A stretch of 64,000 bases of DNA, from positions 1 to 64,000 of the forward strand of contig NZ_RCNT01000007.1 in NCBI RefSeq assembly GCF_003688285.1, in the 5' to 3' direction. The DNA is from Rhodophyticola porphyridii (lineage in GTDB: Bacteria; Pseudomonadota; Alphaproteobacteria; Rhodobacterales; Rhodobacteraceae). The notes under the pieces were generated by a model. That model had not been told where the DNA came from. It ran no database searches and saw only the letters and a program-made list of their open reading frames with translations. The position numbers and the translations under genes were made by a program. This document shows, one piece after another, positions 1-6,272 of this stretch. Each line of letters opens with the position of its first letter. Position 1 is the first letter of the stretch.

Positions 1-55
1 AGAAGGGCTCAAGACGCGCCATCTGCGCGTCTGTTAGCCAGAAAAGATCAGACAT
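1..55 (-). CDS. IS5-family transposase, N-terminal 18 residues (partial at window edge)
   Basis: The visible translation is MSDLFWLTDAQMARLEPF. In intact relatives this leads into the N-terminal domain of an IS5-type DDE transposase, which cuts and joins the element ends. Only the first 18 codons are inside the window. The start at 55 follows a purine-rich stretch (GAGCGGTGAAC on the minus strand), and the distance of about 64 bases from the element tip is usual for the group. Confidence 0.75.
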   Translation of the reverse strand, partial: MSDLFWLTDAQMARLEPF

Positions 56-119
56 GTTCACCGCTCGTTTTTTGAACCGTGAATCATGCCGCCACCCAAA
101 AATCAATGGGTCCTGACCC
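1..119 (-). mobile_element. IS5-family (IS427-like) insertion sequence, right-hand fragment running off the window
   Basis: The minus strand reads from a terminal-repeat-like GGGTCAGGACCCATTGA (tip at 119) through a short leader to an ATG at 55 that opens a transposase beginning MSDLFWLTDAQMARLEPF, the usual start of IS5/IS427-group transposases. The tip abuts CTAG, consistent with the short TA-containing targets of this group. Only one end of the element lies in the window, so completeness cannot be judged. The element cuts into the upstream part of the Rhs island. Confidence 0.8.
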
Positions 120-121
120 TA

Positions 122-226
122 GTCTCTGAAGCGACTTCAGATGATATGGCACTGGATCTATTTTTGGAGCTAGTAGAACGGTTTCATGAGCGTAAATTTG
201 GTCAAAAACCAGATAGAGTGGTTTAG
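122..226 (+). pseudogene. C-terminal tail of a probable Rhs-associated immunity gene, truncated by the IS5-family element
   Basis: An open frame enters from the IS tip and ends with TAG at 224-226. It encodes about 34 residues including DDMALDLFLELVERFHERKF, an acidic, helical, non-Rhs sequence clearly more AT-rich than the Rhs DNA next to it. Its position, just before a fresh Rhs core fragment, matches the place where immunity genes sit elsewhere in this array. I infer that it is the 3' end of an immunity gene whose upstream part was removed by the IS insertion. The fragment is too short to identify. Confidence 0.4.
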
Positions 227-243
227 AATTCGACCCCTATTGA

Positions 244-1470
244 TTTCTCTACGCCACCAATCCGCACAACCAGCTCCTCTCCGACGACACCTACACCTAC
301 GCCTATGACGCGCGCGGCAACCGGATCAGCCGGACGGATCGGGTGACGGGCGCGGTCGAGACCTGTACCTACGATTCGCAGAACCGCCTGATCGGCTGGA
401 CCGACGGGGTCTCGGTGATCTCCTACGCCTATGACGCGCTCGACCGCCGGATCGGGGTGACCGTTGACGGCGTGACGGAGAGCTTCGTTTACGACCCCTG
501 GAGCCCGTATTCCTCCATCGCCAACGACGTGCTGCTCGATTTCGAGGACGGCGCGCTGGTGCGGCGCTGGCTGCACGGGCCGGAGGTGGACGAGCCACTG
601 GCCTACGAGCGCTATGCCGGGACCACGGCGGGCGGGAGCGGCACGGCGCTGGAGCTGTTCCGCAACCGCCTGGGCTCGGTGATCCTTGCGGTCTCGGTCG
701 CGACCGGGGCCGTGGCCGCCGAGTACGACTACGACAGCTTCGGCCAGCGGCTGCTTGTGCAGGGCACGGAGGAGGTCTGCTACGGCTTCACCTCCCGCGA
801 GCACGATGCGCTGACGGGACTGATCCACTACCGCGCGCGGGCTTACGATCCGCTGACCGGGCAATTCCTGCAGCGCGACGCAGTGGGTTTTGCCAGCGGA
901 ACACTGAATCTTTACGGATACGTCGAGGGCAACCCGTACAATTATCTCGATCCGAGCGGCCTCACCCCATCCTCCAGCTATGCTGCCCATGCCGGTCGGA
1001 CGCCTGCGATGGCGCAAGGGCCCGTCGGAATCATCAGCCGGGGCCTGTTTTCGCGACTGAATTCGATGTTCGCGACACAGCGGTCGACCACCGCCCCGCG
1101 TGCGCTGATGTCGCAAGCCACGCAACAGACCGCGGTATCTGCAACATGGCAGCAGGCTTTGCGAAACTTCGGTGCCTCTGTCGACGATTTGATGCGCGCC
1201 GCGAACCAGCCATTGCGCGGAGGATTGACACAAGCAGGACGTGCGTTGACAAAACACGCAGGTGGGCAACGTGGTAGTGGGACGTTTCCGCCGCTGCGTG
1301 GGAATAACACACAGATCAGTCGTGATGCTGCAGATTTCGTGGAGAGTATCTTGAACAACCCTCTGTCTAGGTTTTCCATCCAGCCGAATGGAAGCGTTGT
1401 TGTGAGAGGGCCTACCGGTCAAGGCGCACGATTCATGCGGAATGGCCGACTCAGCGGTTTCTTGGATTGA
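244..1470 (+). CDS. Rhs core fragment with a C-terminal toxin domain (displaced Rhs tip 1)
   Basis: The Rhs reading frame is open from 244, just after an in-frame TGA at 241, to TGA 1468-1470. The first usable start is GTG 343, giving 375 residues. YD repeats (for example TYTYAYDARGNRIS before 343) lead into the RHS-associated core (GLIHYRARAYDPLTGQFLQRD, ending in DPSG near residue 206). Full Rhs proteins exceed 1,000 residues, so this is only the 3' end, without the N-terminal cage and secretion regions. The remaining ~170 residues are a variable C-terminal domain with GRALTKHAG and, near the end, GARFMRNGRLSGFL. I do not recognise it firmly; it resembles small ribonuclease toxins. It overlaps or abuts its likely immunity gene. 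Expression is doubtful unless it acts as a recombination donor. Confidence 0.75.
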   Translation, partial: FLYATNPHNQLLSDDTYTYAYDARGNRISRTDRVTGAVETCTYDSQNRLIGWTDGVSVISYAYDALDRRIGVTVDGVTESFVYDPWSPYSSIANDVLLDFEDGALVRRWLHGPEVDEPLAYERYAGTTAGGSGTALELFRNRLGSVILAVSVATGAVAAEYDYDSFGQRLLVQGTEEVCYGFTSREHDALTGLIHYRARAYDPLTGQFLQRDAVGFASGTLNLYGYVEGNPYNYLDPSGLTPSSSYAAHAGRTPAMAQGPVGIISRGLFSRLNSMFATQRSTTAPRALMSQATQQTAVSATWQQALRNFGASVDDLMRAANQPLRGGLTQAGRALTKHAGGQRGSGTFPPLRGNNTQISRDAADFVESILNNPLSRFSIQPNGSVVVRGPTGQGARFMRNGRLSGFLD

Positions 1471-1478
1471 GCTCTCCA

Positions 1479-1733
1479 ATGGCGCGCAATGCAAAATGGG
1501 TGAGGGGCGAGCTCGAGGTTGTGCGGGTCAGCGCACACGACCTTGAGGAATTGGCCGTTGAGATATGGCAAAGCAACAACCCATTACTTCGAGTGGATCA
1601 GGAGTTGGGTAGCGATAACCTACGTGTGCTTCTGCTAAAGGATGCTCAACTCGTGGACCATGACATATATCTTGGTCTTGATGACCTGGAATGGTGCCTC
1701 GCTGCGGCCCGAGAGCGTCTTTCAGACACGTGA
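1479..1733 (+). CDS. Probable immunity protein for Rhs tip 1
   Basis: An 84-residue acidic soluble protein with no signal peptide or membrane segment. I chose ATG 1479; a TTG at 1467 in the same frame would overlap the Rhs stop codon. The sequence (QELGSDNLRVLLLKDAQLVD, then DLEWCLAAARERLSDT) does not match a family I can name. Its role is inferred from position: a small acidic gene immediately after a polymorphic toxin C-terminus is normally the cognate immunity gene, which binds and neutralises the toxin in the cytoplasm. The next Rhs fragment begins about 60 bases downstream. Confidence 0.6.
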   Translation: MARNAKWVRGELEVVRVSAHDLEELAVEIWQSNNPLLRVDQELGSDNLRVLLLKDAQLVDHDIYLGLDDLEWCLAAARERLSDT

Positions 1734-1797
1734 CAGTGCTTGTCGAGGCAAGCTGCTTTCGGAATCCAAGGCCATCAGAGTGATCCTCGCAGGCTGA

Positions 1798-2643
1798 TAT
1801 CACGACAGCTTCGGGCAGCGGACGCTCGTGCAGGGCACGGAGGAGGTCCGCTACGGCTTCACCGCCCGCGAACACGACGCGCTGACCGGGCTGATCCACT
1901 ACCGCGCGCGGGCCTATGACCCGCTGACCGGCCAGTTCCTGCAGCGCGATCCCATCGGCTTCGCGTCGGGCGACCTGAACCTCTACGCCTATGTGGAGAA
2001 TGATCCGTACAATTGGACGGATCCGAGTGGTGAGGCTTCGGGCCAATATGGCAACCTCGCCCGTCAATCGGCGCAAATGGCGCGCAGTGCTGTTGGCAAC
2101 ATAAGTCGGGGCGTACTCGGGCTCGCAAATGGCATTCGGAACGCGCTTATCTCCGCTGGACCGACGATTGCTGCGGCGGATCGGGTTGCCCCTTGTGCGT
2201 CCGCAGTTGCCAATGCGGCGACGGGCAATGCCGGAGCCGCCGCTGCAGATGCCGCTGGATGCGTGGCGGGAAGCGCTGGAGGCCGCGCGGCTGGTGAAGC
2301 ACTGCAGGAGGCGCGTGCAGCCCACAACGCGTTCCGAGACTCAATTGCAGATCGACTGATGCGTCGCGGATTCCAAGTTGCAACTGAGGTGACATTCCGT
2401 GGGGCTGGCGGTCGGGCGACCCGTCTTGACTTGGTGTATAGAACCCCGTCTGGTGTTGTCCGGGCCATTGAGATCAAAACAGGTGCGGGGCGGTTGACAC
2501 GCAATCAACGGGACATCTTCCCTGAGATCCGGGCTGGAACGGCCAGACCTGTCGGCCAGAATGCTGGCGAGTTCCCAGGTTTGGATGTGGGTATTCCATC
2601 GGGCCCCATTCAGGTCGGGACCATCCGCTTTGGAGGGCGTTAA
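1798..2643 (+). CDS. Rhs core fragment with a PD-(D/E)XK nuclease-like toxin domain (displaced Rhs tip 2)
   Basis: The Rhs frame opens after an in-frame TGA at 1795. GTG 1828 gives 271 residues. Residues 1-68 are the end of the RHS-associated core (ARAYDPLTGQFLQRDPIGF to WTDPSG). An Ala/Gly-rich linker follows (about 80-165), then a C-terminal domain with RLDLVY (Asp201) and AIEIKTG (Glu215, Lys217), followed by RLTRNQRDIFPEI. The spacing D-x13-E-x-K fits a PD-(D/E)XK nuclease core, so DNA cleavage is the likely activity (inference). Only the tip of the Rhs protein is present. The immunity candidate starts 4 bases after the stop. The DNA is more AT-rich after the DPSG junction, as expected for an exchanged toxin cassette. 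Confidence 0.75.
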   Translation, partial: YHDSFGQRTLVQGTEEVRYGFTAREHDALTGLIHYRARAYDPLTGQFLQRDPIGFASGDLNLYAYVENDPYNWTDPSGEASGQYGNLARQSAQMARSAVGNISRGVLGLANGIRNALISAGPTIAAADRVAPCASAVANAATGNAGAAAADAAGCVAGSAGGRAAGEALQEARAAHNAFRDSIADRLMRRGFQVATEVTFRGAGGRATRLDLVYRTPSGVVRAIEIKTGAGRLTRNQRDIFPEIRAGTARPVGQNAGEFPGLDVGIPSGPIQVGTIRFGGR

Positions 2644-2647
2644 GCCG

Positions 2648-3274
2648 ATGAACACCGCCGAGGTTGCCAAAAAGTTCAAGGATTTGGGTTGGAAAAACGG
2701 TTTGGACTATGATCGTTTCTCATTGCGGGAGCTAGAAGACCGGACTGTAATAACGCTTTGGAAGTTGCGGAACTATGGACCGACGATTCCTCAAGTTCTT
2801 GAGACCCAGAACAATCTTCAGGTCTCGTGGTTTAGCGATGCGGTTAAAAAAATTTCAACTCGGAAATCGCCGTATGAGACCATGCTTCGGCACAACAAGT
2901 ATAATCGTACGAAAGGGCAGCCGGTGACGCCCGATATGGTGGAGGCGGCCGCAGAGCAGGCGATCGCCTGGGCCAAGGTGCAGGACCTGGACGCGCAATT
3001 ACAAGCCTATCGGGTGCGCCCTCTGCATCTCACATTTGATGAATACGGTCCCGCTCACCTTGCGGCCCGAGCACTGTGTGGGGATATCGACCAGCTGCGA
3101 CACTATCAGGATCGCTATGCCGCCGGACATCTCGAGGAATTCGGCCATGGTGGGCACATTCACCCAAACCGACTGCATATAAACACCGACACCATTGCTC
3201 GGGCGATCGAATACGCCGAAGGTATGATCGCGCGTGGGGAAGCTCGGTCACCGACGGTGGCGCCCTCGTCGTAA
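2648..3274 (+). CDS. Probable immunity protein for the nuclease-type Rhs tip 2
   Basis: A 208-residue soluble protein starting at ATG 2648, four bases after the preceding toxin stop, an arrangement typical of toxin-immunity pairs. The N-terminal half is hydrophilic (DYDRFSLRELEDRTVITLWK). The C-terminal half contains LTFDEYGPAHLAARALCGDI and a His-rich stretch, EEFGHGGHIHPNRLHINTD. I cannot assign it to a named family. Its function as nuclease inhibitor is inferred from position only. The coding region ends at 3274, and after about 60 bases Rhs core sequence resumes, so the unit toxin plus immunity is inserted between Rhs pieces. Confidence 0.6.
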   Translation: MNTAEVAKKFKDLGWKNGLDYDRFSLRELEDRTVITLWKLRNYGPTIPQVLETQNNLQVSWFSDAVKKISTRKSPYETMLRHNKYNRTKGQPVTPDMVEAAAEQAIAWAKVQDLDAQLQAYRVRPLHLTFDEYGPAHLAARALCGDIDQLRHYQDRYAAGHLEEFGHGGHIHPNRLHINTDTIARAIEYAEGMIARGEARSPTVAPSS

Positions 3275-3336
3275 ACACGTTGCTTGGGCGGGCGTGTCAC
3301 GGCGCCACGAAGCAGCTGAGCAGGCCGTCCCCGCCG

Positions 3337-3707
3337 ACCCCTATTCCTCCATCGCCAACGACGTGCTTCTCGACTTCGAGGACGGCGCGTTGGTGCGGCG
3401 CTGGCTGCACGGGCCCGAGGTGGACGAACCTCTGGCCTATGAGCGCTATGCCGGGACGACGGCGGGCGGGACCGGCACGCCGCTGGAACTGTTCCGCAAC
3501 CGCCTGGGCTCGGTGATCCTCGCGGTGTCGGTCTCGACCGGCGCTGTGGCCGCGGAGTACGACTACGACAGCTTCGGCCAGCGTATGCATTGCAGGTTTT
3601 GCAGCGGACGTAGAGGCAGTTTGACAGGCAGAACTTGGGGGGTGACACAGTTGCACAATGCGGTCAGACAGGCGATCAGAAACGGGGCGTTCAGTCGAAT
3701 ACCATGA
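3337..3707 (+). pseudogene. Rhs core remnant fused to a toxin tail, internal toxin region deleted (copy A)
   Basis: From 3337 the sequence matches the other Rhs pieces (PYSSIANDVLLDFEDGALVR to YDYDSFGQR) and then breaks off at about 3590, before the RHS-associated core. It continues as MHCRFCSGRRGSLTGRTWG and TQLHNAVRQAIRNGAFSRIP, ending with TGA overlapping the next gene's ATG. The tail overlapping the immunity start suggests these are the last residues of a lost toxin. Neither a full Rhs protein nor a complete toxin can be made. The same junction occurs in copy B at about 4,908. Confidence 0.65.
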
Positions 3708-4330
3708 ATGAGAAAACCGACTATTTTCTAGTTTATCTCAGCGGGACGCACGGCTCGACCGGTGTGAACCGCAATGACTATCATCCGTGGATGTGCAGAA
3801 CGTGCCGGTTGCCCAGACCGGACGTGACATCGATTGATTTTCAGATCGACTCACGTTCTCCGGAACTTCCCTACATGGATGCCGATATCTATATGGAGGT
3901 TGCCTTCGCACGCAGGGACTTTCTCGAGCGCATGGGGCAGGACGTGATACGCGAATACCTCTACCTCGGAGAGCTGCGCAATTGTGATGGGGATCTATTG
4001 GAGGACTGGGTGACCTTCAGAGGGAAGAACCGCATCTTGCTTCGGGGAAGAAAGCGCGTTCACAAAGGGAAAACCGTTACCGGCTATCGGTGTTGTGACA
4101 CATGCGGAGCCATCATGTATCATGGAGAAGCTCCCCACTACCTATGTCCGGCCCCGCCAGCAGGTGTAAGGATTCTCGAAGGCGGCGCCGGAACACTTGT
4201 TGTGACCAGAGACCTCTTTGAAAAGCTCTCACCGAAGAAGTCTCGCGACCTTGATTTTTATCAGCTTCCAGTCTTGGAAGAACCGCTTGATGATTTGCCT
4301 GTTGAACTCAAATGTCCGAAGCCGGACTAA
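3704..4330 (+). CDS. Probable immunity protein with two CxxC motifs (duplicate A)
   Basis: A 208-residue soluble protein from ATG 3704. Two Cys pairs, CRTC (31-34) and CDTC (131-134, preceded by another Cys), suggest a zinc-binding or paired-knuckle fold, reminiscent of the double-CXXCG paralogous proteins of Myxococcus; that match is from memory and uncertain. The C-terminal half contains LEGGAGTLVVTRDLFEKLSP. Its start overlaps the end of a toxin-tail remnant (ATGA), as immunity genes do. Since the toxin is mostly deleted, it would act as an orphan immunity gene protecting against related toxins. It differs from duplicate B at only 11 residues, eight of them in two clusters (10-21 and 60-64). 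Confidence 0.65.
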   Translation: MNEKTDYFLVYLSGTHGSTGVNRNDYHPWMCRTCRLPRPDVTSIDFQIDSRSPELPYMDADIYMEVAFARRDFLERMGQDVIREYLYLGELRNCDGDLLEDWVTFRGKNRILLRGRKRVHKGKTVTGYRCCDTCGAIMYHGEAPHYLCPAPPAGVRILEGGAGTLVVTRDLFEKLSPKKSRDLDFYQLPVLEEPLDDLPVELKCPKPD

Positions 4331-4417
4331 CTTTGATTTAGAGTGGCGAACCTTCGACGTCTTCGCCTTTCGAGCATTTACGAGTACACAGCCAATGACC
4401 CGAGACTAGTCGATTAG

Positions 4418-4966
4418 CGTTATCGGTCGCTCCTCTCGGACGACAGCTACACCTACGCCTATGACGATCGCGGCAACCGGATCAGCCGGACGGACCGGGC
4501 GACGGGTGCGGTCGAGACCTATACCTACGATTCGCAGAACCGCCTGATCGGCTGGACCGACGGGGTCTCGGTCATCTCCTACGCCTATGACGCGCTCGAC
4601 CGCCGGATCGCGGTGACCGTGGACGGCGTGACGGAAAGCTTCGTTTACGACCCGTGGAGTCCCTATTCCTCCATCGCCAACGACGTCCTGCTCGATTTCC
4701 AGGACGACACGCTGGTGCGGCGCTGGCTGCATGGGCCGGAGGTGGATGAGCCGCTGGCCTACGAGCGCTACGCAGGCACCACTACGGGCGGGACCGGCAC
4801 GGCGCTGGAGCTGTTCCGCAACCGCCTGGGCTCGATGATCCTCGCGGTGTCGGTCTCGACCGGGGCGGTGGCGGCGGAGTATGACTACGACAGCACCGGC
4901 CAGCGTATGCATTGCAGGTTCTGCAGAGGACGTAGAGGCAGTTTGACAGGCAGAACTTGGGGGTGA
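4418..4966 (+). pseudogene. Rhs core remnant with truncated toxin tail (copy B)
   Basis: The Rhs frame opens after an in-frame TAG at 4415 and reads through YD repeats (TYAYDDRGNRISRTDRATG, then VISYAYDALDRRI) to YDYDSTGQR, with the same break into MHCRFCRGRRGSLTGRTWG as copy A. One G fewer in the G-run puts a TGA at 4964-4966, so the last residues of the toxin tail are out of frame here. Both ends of the Rhs protein are missing. It can only serve as recombination substrate or as relic. Confidence 0.65.
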
Positions 4967-5024
4967 CACAGTTGCACAATGCGGTCAGGCAGGCGATCAG
5001 AAACGGGGCGTTCAGTCGAATACC

Positions 5025-5651
5025 ATGAATGAGAAAACCGACTATTTTCTGATCTACATGAGTGGGACACACTTCTCGACTGGTTTGAACCGCAATGACT
5101 ATCATCCGTGGATGTGCAGAACGTGCCGGTTGCCCAGGCCGGACGTGACATCGATTGATTTTCAGATCGACTCACGTTCTCCGGAACTTCCCTATATGGA
5201 TTCTGACCTTTTTTTGGAGGTTGCCTTCGCACGCAGGGACTTTCTCGAGCGCATGGGGCAGGACGTGATACGCGAATACCTCTACCTCGGAGAGCTGCGC
5301 AATTGTGATGGGGATCTATTGAAGGACTGGGTGACCTTCAGAGGGAAGAACCGGATCATACTTCGGGGAAGAAAGCGCGTTCACAAAGGGAAAACCGTTA
5401 CCGGCTATCGGTGTTGTGACACATGCGGAGCCATCATGTATCATGGAGAAGCTCCCCACTACCTATGTCCGGCCCCGCCAGCAGGTGTAAGGATTCTCGA
5501 AGGCGGCGCCGGAACACTTGTTGTAACCAGAGACCTCTTTGAAAAGCTCTCACCGAAGAAGTCTCGCGACCTTGATTTTTATCAGCTTCCAGTCTTGGAA
5601 GAACCGCTTGATGATTTACCCGTTGAACTCAAATGTCCGAAGCCGGCCTAA
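5025..5651 (+). CDS. Probable immunity protein with two CxxC motifs (duplicate B)
   Basis: A 208-residue paralogue of the gene at 3704, with the same Cys pairs (31/34 and 131/134) and length. The changes relative to duplicate A are V10I, L12M, G17F, V21L, A60S, I62L, Y63F, M64L, E100K, L112I and D208A. The two N-terminal clusters also show many silent DNA differences, while the rest is almost identical, as if short segments had been exchanged with another family member. The upstream toxin tail is frameshifted, so no partner toxin is produced here. Inferred role: immunity with altered specificity. Confidence 0.65.
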   Translation: MNEKTDYFLIYMSGTHFSTGLNRNDYHPWMCRTCRLPRPDVTSIDFQIDSRSPELPYMDSDLFLEVAFARRDFLERMGQDVIREYLYLGELRNCDGDLLKDWVTFRGKNRIILRGRKRVHKGKTVTGYRCCDTCGAIMYHGEAPHYLCPAPPAGVRILEGGAGTLVVTRDLFEKLSPKKSRDLDFYQLPVLEEPLDDLPVELKCPKPA

Positions 5652-5736
5652 CTTTGATTTAGAGTGGCGAACCTTCGACGTCTTCGCCTTTCGAGCATTT
5701 ACGAGTACACAGCCAATGACCCGAGACTAGTCGATT

Positions 5737-5837
5737 AGCGTTATCGGTCGCTCCTCTCCGACGACACCTACACCTGCGCCTATGACGCGCGCGGCAACCG
5801 GATCAGCCGGACGGATCGGGCGTCGGGCGCGGTGGAG
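5737..5837 (+). pseudogene. Short Rhs core remnant
   Basis: This stretch encodes the Rhs motif LLSDDTYTCAYDARGNRISR followed by TDRASGAVE and stops being Rhs-like at about 5,837, where a transposase fragment begins. It is the last piece of the Rhs array. The Tyr-to-Cys change in the YD repeat and the lack of both ends mark it as a relic. Confidence 0.6.
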
Positions 5838-5895
5838 AAGGTGCCAGGGAACCAACCGAAGAAAGCAAGGCTCTGGTTGAGCGACGGATCATGCA
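5838..5895 (+). mobile_element. IS3-family transposase (OrfB) scrap
   Basis: The plus strand encodes KVPGNQPKKARLWLSDGSC, which matches the segment of IS3-family (IS407-like) OrfB just before the DDE core, usually read as ...QPKRGRLWLNDGSC. Only about 19 codons remain. It is flanked by Rhs sequence on the left and a DUF932 remnant on the right, so it marks a deletion or recombination scar. Recognition rests on the short motif. Confidence 0.55.
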
Positions 5896-6267
5896 GTCGA
5901 GCACGCCCGGCACCTTCCGAGCCGCGTGTCGCCGGTGCCGTTGCCCGCGATGCGCTGGACAGCGGAGACCAGTTCGTGGTCGTAGATGCGGCCATAGTCG
6001 GGGCCGGTCACGGCGCGCAATTCCGTGCGGCCATTCGCGACTTCCATGGTATTGATCTGCTCGGCCCGGTGGTTCGTCAGCCCGTATTGCAGGTTAATGC
6101 CCGCCAGAGGGGCGGGCAGCTGCCGCAGATAGGCGGCAGGTGCGCCGACCAGGCTGGAGAGCTGGCCGAAGGACCAATGGGTCGGTGCGATGGGTTCATC
6201 CGCGCCGGGCAGGACCAGCCCCAGCTTCTCCGGGTTGTCGCGATGCGCCTCGACCCGGATCGCTACC
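5893..6267 (-). pseudogene. DUF932 (phage/plasmid-like protein) remnant, frameshifted and truncated
   Basis: The minus strand reads VEAHRDNPEKLGLVLPGADE, then THWSFGQLSSLVGAPAAYLR, INLQYGLTNHRAEQINTME and ELRAVTGPDYGRIYDHELV up to GNGTGDTRL, the conserved N-terminal half of DUF932 proteins of plasmids and integrative elements. After DTRL the frame shifts (two extra bases) to KVPGVLD, the expected continuation, and the sequence then ends at the IS3 scrap. The true N-terminus and the C-terminal half are absent. DUF932 proteins are mobile-element genes of unsettled function, which supports the plasmid or island origin of the region. Confidence 0.7.
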
Positions 6268-6272
6268 GTTGC

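Larger units (their letters stand above)
3337..4516 (+). repeat. Direct repeat, copy A (Rhs fragment, double-CxxC gene, spacer, start of next Rhs piece)
   Basis: This stretch is repeated with an offset of about 1,321-1,322 bases. The shared part covers the Rhs piece, the toxin-tail junction, the 208-residue gene, the downstream spacer ending near ACTAGTCGATTAGCG, and the beginning of the following Rhs piece. The one-base change in offset comes from a G-run of six here and five in copy B. The tandem arrangement points to unequal crossing-over between Rhs sequences. Confidence 0.75.
4659..5837 (+). repeat. Direct repeat, copy B of the Rhs/double-CxxC unit
   Basis: Second copy of the unit described at 3337-4516. 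It contains the Rhs piece, the identical toxin-deleting junction, duplicate B of the double-CxxC gene, the same spacer and a short start of another Rhs piece, which is then cut off by an IS3-family scrap at about 5,838. Most of the unit is nearly identical in DNA, but two short patches within the gene are strongly diverged. Confidence 0.75.
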
